The notes under the pieces are model-generated. The model was given only the letters and a program-made list of their open reading frames with translations, ran no database searches and was not told the DNA's origin. Position numbers and translations under genes: made by a program. From assembly GCF_050948215.1 (NCBI RefSeq), contig NW_027488715.1, positions 434,001-498,000 on the forward strand: DNA of 64,000 bases. Direction: 5' to 3'. This stretch comes from Halictus rubicundus (Eukaryota; Arthropoda; Insecta; Hymenoptera; Halictidae). Below are positions 50,638-62,624 of this stretch, piece after piece (positions within the stretch are counted from its first letter, which is position 1; every line of letters begins with the position of its first letter).

Positions 50638-51888
50638 CTATAATATTCTCTATCCTATCCTGAATCCTCTCCTATCCTCTATCCTATCCTATCCTGTATC
50701 CTATTCTATCCTCTATCCTATAATATCCTCTATCCTATCCAATCCTCTATCCTATCCTCTATCGTATCCTATCCTCTATCCGATTCTATCCTCTATCCTA
50801 TCCTATCCTCTATCCTATCCTATCCTCTATCCTATCCTATCCTCTATCCTATCCTATCCTCTATCCGATCCTATCCTCTATCCTATCCTATCCTCTATCC
50901 TATCCTATCCTCTATAATATCATTTCCTCTATCCTATAATATTCTCTATCCTATCCCGAATCCTCTATCCTATCCTATCCTCTATCCTATCCTATCCACT
51001 ATCCTATCCTATCCTCTATCCTATAATATTCTCTATCCTATCCTGAATCCTCTCCTATCCTCTATCCTATCCTATCCTGTATCCTATCCCATCCTATATC
51101 CTATAATATCCTCTATCCTATCCAATCCTCTATCCTATCCTCTATCGTATCCTATCCTCTATCCTATCCTATCCTCTATCCTATCCTATCCTCGATCCTA
51201 TCCTATCCTCTATCCTATCCTATCCTCTATCCTATCCTATCCTCTATCCTATCCTATCCTCTATCCTATAATATTCTCTATCCTATCCTGAATCCTCTCC
51301 TATCCTCTATCCTATCCTATCCTGTATCCTATTCTATCCTCTATCCTATAATATCCTCTATCCTATCCAATCCTCTATCCTATCCTCTATCGTATCCTAT
51401 CCTCTATCCGATTCTATCCTCTATCCTATCCTATCCTCTATCCTATCCTATCCTCTATCCTATCCTATCCTCTATCCTATCCTATCCTCTATCCGATCCT
51501 ATCCTCTATCCTATCCTATCCTCTATCCTATCCTATCCTCTATAATATCATTTCCTCTATCCTATAATATTCTCTATCCTATCCCGAATCCTCTATCCTA
51601 TCCTATCCTCTATCCTATCCTATCCACTATCCTATCCTATCCTCTATCCTATAATATTCTCTATCCTATCCTGAATCCTCTCCTATCCTCTATCCTATCC
51701 TATCCTGTATCCTATCCCATCCTATATCCTATAATATCCTCTATCCTATCCAATCCTCTATCCTATCCTCTATCGTATCCTATCCTCTATCCTATCCTAT
51801 CCTCTATCCTATCCTATCCTCTATCCTATCCTATCCTCTATCCTATCCTATCCTCTATCCTATCCTATCCTCTATCCTATCCTATCCT
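50638..51888 (+). repeat. 628-bp HOR, two tandem copies
   Basis: Same order as the 679-bp pair. Starts 50638 and 51266, CTGTATTC 50694 and 51322, CATTT T block 50912 and 51540, CTGTATCCCATCC 51077 and 51705, all shifted 628 bp. They are 51 bp (three units) shorter than the 49-50 kb pair: the CTGTATCC interval is 383 instead of 400 bp. CTATCC replaces CCCATCC after CCAATCC. A CTCGATCC unit lies near 51193. Confidence 0.93.
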
Positions 51889-52065
51889 CTAGCCTATCCT
51901 ATCCTCTATCCTGTCCAATACCCTATCCCATCCTCTATCCCATTCTATACTCAATCCTATCCTATTCTGTATTCTATCCTGTCCTCTTTCCTATCCTCTA
52001 TCATATCATATCCTCTATCCTATCCTATCCTCTACTCCATAATATCCTCTATCCTATCCTATCCT
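51889..52065 (+). repeat. Short E module (E'), right copy 2
   Basis: CTAGCC at 51889, CTGTCCAATACCC, CTATACTCAATCC, CTGTATTC and a private CTGTCCTCTTTCC. First of a 177-bp tandem pair. Confidence 0.9.
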
Positions 52066-52242
52066 CTAGCCTATCCTATCCTCTATCCTGTCCAATACCC
52101 TATCCCATCCTCTATCCCATTCTATATTCAATCCTATCCTATTCTGTATTCTATCCTATCCTCTTTCCTATCCTCTATCATATCATATCCTCTATCCTAT
52201 CCTATCCTCTACTCCATAATATCCTCTATCCTATCCTATTCT
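52066..52242 (+). repeat. Short E module (E'), right copy 3
   Basis: 177 bp after copy 2. Carries CTATATTCAATCC where copy 2 has CTATACTCAATCC. Ends CTACTCCATAATATCC and CTATTC, then plain 17-mers. Confidence 0.9.
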
Positions 52243-54440
52243 CTATCCTATCCTCTATCCTATCCTATCCTCTATCCTATCCTATCCTCTATCCTATCCT
52301 ATCCTCTATCCTATCCTATCCTCTATCCTATCCTATCCACTATCCTAACCTATCCTCTATCCTATCCTATCCTCAATCCTATCCTATCCTCTATCCTATC
52401 CTATCCTCTATCCTATCCTATCCTCTATCCTATCCTATCCTCTATCCTATCCTATCCTCTATCCTATCCTATCCTCTATCCTATCCTATCCTCTATCCTA
52501 TCCTATCCTCTATCCTATCCTATCTTCTATCCTATCCTATCCTCTATCCTATCCGATCCTCTATCCTATCCTATCCTCTATCCTATCCTATCCTCTATCC
52601 TATCCTATCCTCTATCCTATCCTATCCTCTATCCTATCCTATCCTCTATAATATCGTTTCCTCTATCCTATCCTATCCTCTATACTATAATATTCTCTAT
52701 CCTATCCTGAATCCTCTCCTATCCTGAATCCTCTCCTATCCTATATCCTCTCCTATCCTCTATCCTATCCTATCCTCTATCCTATCCTATCCTCTATCCT
52801 ATCCTATCCTCTATCCAATCCTATCCTCTATCCTATCCTATCCTCTATCCTATCCTGAATCCTCTCCTATCCTCTATCCTATCCTATCCTGTATCCTGTC
52901 CTATCCTATATCCTATAATATCCTCTATCCTATCCAATCCTCTATCCTATCCTCTATCGCATCCTATCCTCTATCCTATCCTATCCTCTATCCTATCCTA
53001 TCCTCTATCCTATACTATCCTCTATCGTATCCTATCGTCTATCCGATCCTATCCTCTATCCTATCCTATCCTCTATCCTATCCTATCCTCTATCCTATCC
53101 TATCCTCTATCCGATCCTATCCTCTATCCTATCCTATCATCTATCCTATCCTATTCTCTATCCTATCCTATCCTCTATAATATCTTTTCCTCTATTCTAT
53201 CCTATCCTCTATCCTATAATATTCTCCATCCTATCCCGAATCCTCTCCTATCCTCTATCCTATCCTATCCTCTATCCTATCCTATCCTCTATCCTATCCT
53301 ATCCTCTATCCTATCCTATCATCTATCCTATCCTATCCTCTATCCTATCCTATCCTCTATACTATCCTATCCTCTATCCTATCCTCTATTCTAACCTATC
53401 CTCTATCCTATCCTATGCTCTATCCTATCCTCTATCCTATCCTATCCTCTTTCCTATCCTATCCTCTATCCTATCCTATCCTCAATCCTATCCTATCCTC
53501 TATCCTATCCTATCCTCTATCCTATCCTATCCTCTACCCTATCCTATCCTCTATCCTATCCTATCCTCTATCCTATCCTATCCTCTATCCTATCCTATCC
53601 TCTATCCTCTCCTATCCTCTATCCTATCCTATCCTCTATCCTATCCTATCCTCTATCCTATCCTATCCTATCCTCTATAATATCGTTTGCTCTATCCTAT
53701 CCTATCCTCTATCCTATAATATTCTCTATCCTATCCTGAATCTCTTCCTATCCTCTATCCTATCCTATCCTCTATCCTATCCTATCCTCTATCCTATCCT
53801 CTATTCTAACCTATCCTCTATCCTATCCTATCCTCTATCCTATCCTATCCTCTATCCTATCCTATCCTCTATCCTATCCTATCCTCTATCCTATCCTATC
53901 CTCTATCCTATCCTATCCTCTAACCTATCCTATCCTCTATCCTATCCTACCCTCTATCCTATCCTATCCTCTATCCTATCCTATCCTCTATCCTATCCTA
54001 TCCTGTATCCTATCCAATCCTATATCCTATAATATCCTCTATCCTATCCAATCCTCTATCCTATCCTCTATCGTATCCTATCCTCTATCCTATCCTATCC
54101 TCTATCCTATCCTATCCTCTATCCTATCCTATCCTCTATCCTATCCTATCCTCTATCCTATCCTATCCTCTATCCTATCCTATCCTCTATCCTATCCTAT
54201 CCTCTATCCTATCCTACCCTCTATCCTATCCTATCCTCTATCCTTTCCTATCCTCTATCCTATCCTATCCTCTATCCTATCCTATCCTCTATCCTATCCT
54301 ATCCTCTATCCTATCCTATCCTCTATCCTATCCTATCCTCTATCCTATCCTATCCTCTATAATATCGTTTCCACTATCCTATCCTATCCTCTATCCTATA
54401 ATATTCTCTATCCTATCCTGAATCCTCTCCTATCCTCTAT
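52243..54440 (+). repeat. Mixed segment between HOR domains
   Basis: Plain 17-mers 52243-52640. A T block near 52648 with a doubled CTGAATCC 17 bp apart (about 52708 and 52725). CTGTATCC with CTATATCC near 52890, CGCATCC, CCGATCC, a CTTTT T block near 53175, M at 53415, a CGTTTGC T block near 53677, and CTGTATCCAATCC near 54004. Plain runs lie at 53820-54000 and 54070-54340. CCTTTCC is at 54242 and CGTTTCCAC at about 54366. Confidence 0.85.
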
Positions 54441-55060
54441 TCTCTCCTATCCTCTATCCTATCCTATCCTCTATCCTATCCTATCCTCTATCCTATAATG
54501 AATCCTCTCCTATCCTCTATCCTATCCTATCCTGTATCCTATCCTATCCTATATCCTATAATATCCTCTATCCTATCCAATCCTCTATCCTATCCTCTAT
54601 CGTATCCTATCCTCTATCCGATTCTATCCTCTATCCTATCCTATCCTCCATCCTATCCTATTCTCTATCCTATCCTCTACCCTATCCTATCCTGTATCCT
54701 ATAATATCATTTATCCTATACTATTCTCTATCCCATCCTATCCTCTATCCTATACTATCCTCTATCGTATCCTATCCTCTATCCGATCCTATCCTCTATC
54801 CTATCCTATCCTCTATCCTATCCTATCCTCTATCCTATCCTATCCTCTATCCGATCCTATCCTCAATCCTATCCTATCATCTATCCTATCCTATTCTCTA
54901 TCCTATCCTATCCTCTATAATATCTTTTCCTCTATCCTATCCTATCCTCTATCCTATCCTATCCTCTATCCTATCCTATCCTCTATCCTATCCTATCCTC
55001 TATACTATCCTATCCTCTATCCTATCCTCTATTCTAACCTATCCTCTATCCTATCCTATG
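54440..55060 (+). repeat. F-T-M cassette with CTATAATGAATCC
   Basis: CTATTCTCTCC, then CTATAATGAATCC (ATG at 54498), CTGTATCC, CTATATCC, CCGATTC, T-type core at 54646, CCGATCC, CTCAATCC, CTTTT T block near 54917. The CTATAATATTC and CCCGAATCC halves are missing. M with ATG at 55058 is followed by CTATACTATGC and CCAAATCC. Confidence 0.88.
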
Positions 55061-55480
55061 CTCTATCCTATCCTCTATCCTATACTATGCTCTATCCAAA
55101 TCCTATCCTCTATCCTATCCTATCCTCAATCCTATCCTATCCTCTATCCTATCCTATCCTCTATCCTATCCTATCCTCTATCCTATCCTATCCTCTATCC
55201 TATCCTATCCTCAATCCTATCCTATCCTCTATCCTATCCTATCCTCTATCCTATCCTATCCTCTATCCTATCCTATCCTCTATCCTATCCTATCCTCTAT
55301 CCTATCCTATCCTCTATCCTATAATATTCTCTATCCTATCCTATCCTCTATCCGATCCTATCCTCTATCCTATCCTATCCTCTATCCTATCCTCTATAAT
55401 ATCTTTTCCTCTATCCTATCCTATCCTCTATCCTATCCTATCCTCTATCCTATCCTCTATTCTAACCTATCCTCTATCCT
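55061..55480 (+). repeat. Plain units with CTCAATCC variants and a T block
   Basis: CCAAATCC near 55096, CTCAATCC near 55127 and 55211, CTATAATATTC near 55318 and a CTTTT block near 55393 without CCCGAATCC. Otherwise canonical units. Confidence 0.87.
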
Positions 55481-55789
55481 ATCCTATCCTCTATCCTATC
55501 CTATCCTCTATCCTATCCTATCCTCTATCCTATCCTATCCTCTATCCTATCCTATCCTCTATCCTATCCTATCCTCTATCCTATCCTACCCTCTATCCTA
55601 TCCTATCCTCTATCCTTTCCTATCCTCTATCCTATCCTATCCTCTATCCTATCCTATCCTCTATCCTATCCTATCCTCTATCCTATCCTATCCTCTATCC
55701 TATCCTATCCTCTATAATATCGTTTCCACTATCCTATCCTATCCTCTATCCTATAATATTCTCTATCCTATCCTGAATCCTCTCCTATC

Positions 55790-56512
55790 CTCTATTCTCT
55801 CCTATCCTCTATCCTATCCTATCCTCTATCCTATCCTATCCTCTATCCTATCCTATCCTCTATCCTATAATGAATCCTCTCCTATCCTCTATCCTATCCT
55901 ATCCTGTATCCTATCCTATCCTATATCCTATAATATCCTCTATCCTATCCAATCCTCTATCCTATCCTCTATCGTATCCTATCCTCTATCCGATTCTATC
56001 CTCTATCCTATCCTATCCTCCATCCTATCCTATTCTCTATCCTATCCTCTACCCTATCCTATCCTGTATCCTATAATATCATTTATCCTATACTATTCTC
56101 TATCCCATCCTATCCTCTATCCTATACTATCCTCTATCGTATCCTATCCTCTATCCGATCCTATCCTCTATCCTATCCTATCCTCTATCCTATCCTATCC
56201 TCTATCCTATCCTATCCTCTATCCGATCCTATCCTCAATCCTATCCTATCATCTATCCTATCCTATTCTCTATCCTATCCTATCCTCTATAATATCTTTT
56301 CCTCTATCCTATCCTATCCTCTATCCTATAATATTCTCTACCCTATCCCGAATCCTCTCCTATCCTCTATCCTATCCTATCCTCTATCCTATCCTATCCT
56401 CTATCCTATCCTATCCTCTATCCTATCCTATCCTCTATCCTATCCTATCCTCTATACTATCCTATCCTCTATCCTATCCTCTATTCTAACCTATCCTCTA
56501 TCCTATCCTATG
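55790..56512 (+). repeat. F-T-M cassette with CTATAATGAATCC, copy in HOR 1
   Basis: CTATTCTCTCC, CTATAATGAATCC (ATG at 55870), T-type core at 56018, CTCAATCC, CTTTT T block near 56288, CTACCCTATCCCGAATCC, CTATACTATCC, CTATTCTAACC and ATG at 56510. Confidence 0.89.
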
Positions 56513-57462
56513 CTCTATCCTATCCTCTATCCTATACTATGCTCTATCCAAATCCTATCCTCTATCCTATCCTATCCTCAATCCTATCCTATCCTCTATC
56601 CTATCCTATCCTCTATCCTATCCTATCCTCAATCCTATCCTATCCTCTATCCTATCCTATCCTCAATCCTATCCTATCCTCTATCCTATCCTATCCTCTA
56701 TCCTATCCTATCCTCAATCCTATCCTATCCTCTATCCTATCCTATCCTCTATCCTATCCTATCCTCTATCCTATCCTATCCTCTATCCTATCCTATCCTC
56801 TATCCTATCCTATCCTCTATCCTATCCTATCCTCTATCCTATAATATTCTCTATCCTATCCTATCCTCTATCCGATCCTATCCTCTATCCTATCCTATCC
56901 TCTATCCTATCCTATCCTCTATAATATCTTTTCCTCTATCCTATCCTATCCTCTATCCTATAATATTCTCTATCCTAGCCCGAATCCTCTCCTATCCTCT
57001 ATCCTATCCTATCCTCTATCCTATCCTATCCTCTATCCTATCCTATCCTCTATCCTATCCTCTATTCTAACCTATCCTCTATCCTATCCTATGCTCTATC
57101 CTATCCTCTATCCTATCCTATCCTCTATCCTATACTATCCTCTATCCTATCCTACCCTCTATCCTATGCTATCCTCTATCCTATCCTATCCTCTATCCTA
57201 TCCTATCCTATCCTCTATCCTATCCTATCCTCTATCCTATCCTATCCTCTATCCTATCCTATCCTCTAGCCTATCCTATCCTCTATCCTATCCTATCCTC
57301 TATCCTATCCTATCCTCTATCCTATCCTATCCTCTATCCTATTATATCCTCTATCCTATCCTATCCTCTATCCTATCCTATCCTCTATAATATCGTTTCC
57401 TCTATCCTATCCTATCCTCTATCCTATCCTATCCTCTATCCTATCCTATCCTCTATCCGATT

Positions 57463-57605
57463 CTATCCTCTATCCTATCCTATCCTCCATCCTATCCTAT
57501 TCTCTATCCTATCCTCTACCCTATCCTATCCTGTATCCTATAATATCATTTATCCTATACTATTCTCTATCCCATCCTATCCTCTATCCTATACTATCCT
57601 CTATC
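57463..57605 (+). repeat. Truncated T-type F module
   Basis: CCGATTC, core at 57485, CTATACTATTC, CTATCCCATCC, CTATACTATCC and CTATCGTATCC, then plain units. There is no CCGATCC, T block or M. Confidence 0.88.
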
Positions 57606-57919
57606 GTATCCTATCCTCTATCCTATCCTATCCTCTATCCTATCCTATCCTCTATCCTATCCTATCCTCTATCCTATCCTATCCTCTATCCTATCCTATC
57701 CTCTATCCTATCCTACCCTCTATCCTATCCTATCCTCTATCCTTTCCTATCCTCTATCCTATCCTATCCTCTATCCTATCCTATCCTCTATCCTATCCTA
57801 TCCTCTATCCTATCCTATCCTCTATCCTATCCTATCCTCTATAATATCGTTTCCACTATCCTATCCTATCCTCTATCCTATAATATTCTCTATCCTATCC
57901 TGAATCCTCTCCTATCCTC

Positions 57920-58639
57920 TATTCTCTCCTATCCTCTATCCTATCCTATCCTCTATCCTATCCTATCCTCTATCCTATCCTATCCTCTATCCTATAATGA
58001 ATCCTCTCCTATCCTCTATCCTATCCTATCCTGTATCCTATCCTATCCTATATCCTATAAGATCCTCTATCCTATCCAATCCTCTATCCTATCCTCTATC
58101 GTATCCTATCCTCTATCCGATTCTATCCTCTATCCTATCCTATCCTCCATCCTATCCTATTCTCTATCCTATCCTCTACCCTATCCTATCCTGTATCCTA
58201 TAATATCATTTATCCTATACTATTCTCTATCCCATCCTATCCTCTATCCTATACTATCCTCTATCGTATCCTATCCTCTATCCGATCCTATCCTCTATCC
58301 TATCCTATCCTCTATCCTATCCTATCCTCTATCCTATCCTATCCTCTATCCGATCCTATCCTCAATCCTATCCTATCATCTATCCTATCCTATTCTCTAT
58401 CCTATCCTATCCTCTATAATATCTTTTCCTCTATCCTATCCTATCCTCTATCCTATAATATTCTCTACCCTATCCCGAATCCTCTCCTATCCTCTATCCT
58501 ATCCTATCCTCTATCCTATCCTATCCTCTATCCTATCCTATCCTCTATCCTATCCTATCCTCTATCCTATCCTATCCTCTATACTATCCTATCCTCTATC
58601 CTATCCTCTATTCTAACCTATCCTCTATCCTATCCTATG
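57920..58639 (+). repeat. F-T-M cassette with CTATAATGAATCC, copy in HOR 2
   Basis: 2,127-bp-shifted counterpart of the cassette at 55790, core at 58145, ATG at 58637, private CTATAAGATCC. Confidence 0.89.
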
Positions 58640-59529
58640 CTCTATCCTATCCTCTATCCTATACTATGCTCTATCCAAATCCTATCCTCTATCCTATCCT
58701 ATCCTCAATCCTATCCTATCCTCTATCCTATCCTATCCTCTATCCTATCCTATCCTCAATCCTATCCTATCCTCTATCCTATCCTATCCTCAATCCTATC
58801 CTATCCTCTATCCTATCCTATGCTCTATCCTATCCTATCCTCAATCCTATCCTATCCTCTATCCTATCCTATCCTCTATCCTATCCTATCCTCTATCCTA
58901 TCCTATCCTCTATCCTATCCTAACCTCTATCCTATCCTATCCTCTATCCTATCCTATCCTCTATCCTATAATATTCTCTATCCTATCCTATCCTCTATCC
59001 GATCCTATCCTCTATCCTATCCTATCCTCTATCCTATCCTATCCTCTATAATATCTTTTCCTCTATCCTATCCTATCCTCTATCCTATAATATTCTCTAT
59101 CCTAGCCCGAATCCTCTCCTATCCTCTATCCTATCCTATCCTCTATCCTATCCTATCCTCTATCCTATCCTCTATTCTAACCTATCCTCTATCCTATCCT
59201 ATGCTCTATCCTATCCTCTATCCTATCCTATCCTCTATCCTATACTATCCTCTATCCTATCCTACCCTCTATCCTATGCTATCCTCTATCCTATCCTATC
59301 CTCTATCCTATCCTATCCTATCCTCTATCCTATCCTATCCTCTATCCTATCCTATCCTCTATCCTATCCTATCCTCTAGCCTATCCTATCCTCTATCCTA
59401 TCCTATCCTCTATCCTATCCTATCCTCTATCCTATCCTATCCTCTATCCTATCCTATCCTCTATAATATCGTTTCCTCTATCCTATCCTATCCTCTATCC
59501 TATCCTATCCTCTATCCTATCCTATCCTC

Positions 59530-59690
59530 TATCCGATTCTATCCTCTATCCTATCCTATCCTCCATCCTATCCTATTCTCTATCCTATCCTCTACCCTAT
59601 CCTATCCTGTATCCTATAATATCATTTATCCTATACTATTCCTTATCCCATCCTATCCTCTATCCTATACTATCCTCTATCGTATCCTAT
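59530..59690 (+). repeat. Truncated T-type F module
   Basis: Core at 59561, CTATACTATTCC followed by TTATCCC, a private rearrangement of CTCTATCCC, then CGTATCC and plain units. Same truncation as the copy at 57463. Confidence 0.88.
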
Positions 59691-59997
59691 CCTCTATCCT
59701 ATCCTATCCTCTATCCTATCCTATCCTCTATCCTATCCTATCCTCTATCCTATCCTACCCTCTATCCTATCCTATCCTCTATCCTATCCTATCCTCTATC
59801 CTATCCTATCCTCTATCCTATCCTATCCTCTATCCTATCCTATCCTCTATCCTATCCTATCCTCTATCCTATCCTATCCTCTATCCTATCCTATCCTCTA
59901 TCCTATCCTATCCTCTATCCTATCCTATCCTCTATCCTATCCTATCCTCTATCCTATCCTATCCTCTATCCTATCCCATCCTCTATCCTATCCTATC
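59691..59997 (+). repeat. Plain 17-mer run
   Basis: Canonical units with single CTACCC (59756) and CTATCCCATCC (59973) variants. Nothing else is seen. Confidence 0.92.
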
Positions 59998-60475
59998 CTC
60001 CATCCTATCCTATTCTCTATCCTATCCTCTACCCTATCCTATCCTGTATCCTATAATATCATTTATCCTATACTATTCTCTATCCCATCCTATCCTCTAT
60101 CCTATACTATCCTCTATCGTATCCTATCCTCTATCCGATCCTATCCTCTATCCTATCCTATCCTCTATCCTATCCTATCCTCTATCCTATCTTATCCTCT
60201 ATCCGATCCTATCCTCTATCCTATCCTTTCATCTATCCTATCCTATTCTCTATCCTATCCTATCCTCTATAATATCTTTTCCTCTATCCTATCCTATCCT
60301 CTATCCTATAATATTCTCTATCCTATCCCGAATCCTCTCCTATCCTCTATCCTATCCTATCCTCTATCCTATCCTATCCTCTATCCTATCCTATCCTCTA
60401 TCCTATCCTATCCTCTATACTATCCTATCCTCTATCCTATCCTCTATTCTAACCTATCCTCTATCCTATCCTATG
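59998..60475 (+). repeat. F-T-M cassette, T-type F
   Basis: Core at 59998, only 437 bp after the truncated one. CTATCTTATCC near 60188, CTTTCATCTATCC near 60226, CTTTT T block near 60268, CCCGAATCC, CTATACTATCC, CTATTCTAACC and ATG at 60473. Confidence 0.88.
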
Positions 60476-61400
60476 CTCTATCCTATCCTCTATCCTATCC
60501 TATCCTCTATCCTATCCTATCCTCTATCCTATCCTATCCTCAATCCTATCCTATCCTCTATCCTATCCTATCCTCTGTCCTATCCTATCCTCTACCCTAT
60601 CCTATCCTCTATCCTATCCTATCCTCTATCCTATCCTATCCTCTATCCTATCCTATCCTCTATCCTATCCTATCCTGTATCCTATCCTATCCTCTATAAT
60701 ATCGTTTCCTCTATCCTATCCTATCCTCTATCCTATAATATTCTCTATCCTATCCTGAATCCTCTCCTATCCTCTATCCTCTCCTATCCTCTATCCTATC
60801 CTATCCTCTATCCTATCCTATCCTCTATCCTATCCTATCCTATCCTCTATAATATCGTTTCCTCTATCCTATCCTATCCTCTATCCTATAATATTCTCTA
60901 TCCTATCCTGAATCTCCTCCTATCCTCTATCCTATCCTATCCTCTATCCTATCCTGAATCTCCTCCTATCCTCTATCCTATCCTATCCTCTATCCTATCC
61001 TATCCTCTATCCTATCCTCTATTCTAACCTATCCTCTATCCTATCCTATCCTCTATCCTATCCTATCCTCTATCCTATCCTATCCTCTATCCTATCCTAT
61101 CCTCTATCCTATCCTATCCTCTATCCTATCCTACCCTCTATCCTATCCTATCCTCTATCCTATCCTATCCTCTATCCTATCCTATCCTCTATCCTATCCT
61201 ATCCTCTATCCTATCCTATCCTCTATCCTATCCTATCCTCTATCCTATCCTATCCTCTATCCTATCCTATCCTCTATCCTATCCTATCCTCTATCCTATC
61301 CTATCCTCTATCCTATCCTATCCTCTATAATATCGTTTCCTCTATCCTATCCTATCCTCTATCCTATAATATTCTCTATCCTATCCTGAATCCTCTCCTA
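60476..61400 (+). repeat. T blocks and plain run
   Basis: CTCAATCC near 60540, CTCTGTCC near 60573, CGTTT T blocks near 60694 and 60847, two CTGAATCTCC units at 60909 and 60954, CTATTCTAACC near 61019, then canonical units 61040-61320 and a CGTTT T block near 61325. Confidence 0.87.
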
Positions 61401-62159
61401 TCCTCTATTCTCTCCTATCCTCTATCCTATCCTATCCTCTATCCTATCCTATCCTCTATCCTATCCTATCCTCTATCCTACCCTATCCTCTATCCTATCC
61501 TATCCTCTATCCTATAATGAATCCTCTCCTATCCTCTATCCTATCCTATCCTGTATCCTATCCTATCCTATATCCTATAATATCCTCTATCCTATCCAAT
61601 CCTCTATCCTATCCTCTATCGTATCCTATCCTCTATCCGATTCTATCCTCTGTCCTATCCTATCCTCCATCCTATCCTATTCTCTATCCTATCCTCTACC
61701 CTATCCTATCCTGTATCCTATAATATCATTTATCCTATACTATTCTCTATCCCATCCTATCCTCTATCCTATACTATCCTCTATCGTATCCTATCCTCTA
61801 TCCGATCCTATCCTCTATCCTATCCTATCCTCTATCCTATCCTATCCTCTATCCTATCCTATCCTCTATCCGATCCTATCCTCTATCCTATCCTATCATC
61901 TATCCTATCCTATTCTCTATCCTATCCTATCCTCTATAATATCTTTTCCTCTATCCTATCCTATCCTCTATCCTATAATATTCTCTATCCTATCCCGAAT
62001 CCTCTCCTATCCTCTATCCTATCCTATCCTCTATCCTATCCTATCCTCTATCCTATCCTATCCTCTATCCTATCCTATCCTCTATCCTATCCTATCCTCT
62101 ATACTATCCTATCCTCTATCCTATCCTCTATTCTAACCTATCCTCTATCCTATCCTATG
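61400..62159 (+). repeat. F-T-M cassette with CTATAATGAATCC, fourth copy
   Basis: CTATTCTCTCC, CTACCC, CTATAATGAATCC (ATG at 61517), CCGATTC, CTCTGTCC (private), core at 61665, CTTTT T block near 61933, CCCGAATCC, CTATACTATCC, CTATTCTAACC and ATG at 62157. Shifted 3,520 bp from the copy at 57997. Confidence 0.89.
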
Positions 62160-62624
62160 CTCTATCCTATCCTCTATCCTATCCTATGCTCTATCCAAAT
62201 CCTATCCTCTATCCTATCCTATCCTCAATCCTATCCTATCCTCTATCCAATCCTATCCTCTATCCTATCCTATCCTCTATCCTATCCTATCCTCTATCCT
62301 ATCCTATCTTCTATCCTATCCTATCCTCTATCCTATCCTATCCTCTATCCTATCCTATCCTCTATACTATCCTATCCTCTATCCTATCCTCTATTCTAAC
62401 CTATCCTCTATCCTATCCTATGCTCTATCCTATCCTCTATCCTATCCTATGCTCTATCCAAATCCTATCCTCTATCGTATCCTATCCTCTATCCGATCCT
62501 ATCCTCTATCCTATCCTATCCTCTATCCTATCCTATCCTCTATCCTATCCTATCCTCTATCCGATCCTATCCTCAATCCTATCCTATCATCTATCCTATC
62601 CTATTCTCTATCCTATCCTATCCT
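62099..62624 (+). repeat. 263-bp tandem duplication around M
   Basis: CTATACTATCC (62099, 62362) and ATGCTC with CCAAATCC (62186, 62449) recur at 263 bp. The first copy then has CTCAATCC, CTATCCAATCC and CTATCTTC; the second joins CGTATCC, CCGATCC and a CTTTT T block near 62628. Confidence 0.9.

Larger units (their letters stand above)
55480..57605 (+). repeat. HOR of 2,127 bp, copy 1
   Basis: Landmarks: CCTTTCC 55614, CGTTTCCAC T block 55712, CTATAATGAATCC 55870, F core 56018, ATG 56510, CTAGCCCGAATCC 56975, ATG 57091, F core 57485. Copy 2 counterparts lie 2,127 bp later for the first six, then 2,110 and 2,076 bp, so copy 2 has lost single or several 17-bp units in its right part. A private CTATTATATCC lies near 57340. 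Confidence 0.92.
57606..59755 (+). repeat. HOR of about 2.1 kb, copy 2
   Basis: CCTTTCC 57741, T block 57839, CTATAATGAATCC 57997, F core 58145, ATG 58637, CTAGCCCGAATCC 59102, ATG 59201, F core 59561. Differences from copy 1 seen: CTATAAGATCC near 58056, CTATGCTC near 58821, CTAACCTC near 58921, CTATTCCTTATCCC near 59640. Confidence 0.92.

Noticed and set aside
58637..61027. 796-codon open frame with a SYPL/ILYPILSS repeat, and similar long frames at 14991-17114, 4328-6358 and 22915-24804
   Set aside because: All three + frames are open because the unit has no possible stop codon; overlapping frames give the same peptide repeat; copies differ by 17-bp steps that shift frame. There is no signal peptide, domain or codon bias. 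Treated as satellite, not CDS.
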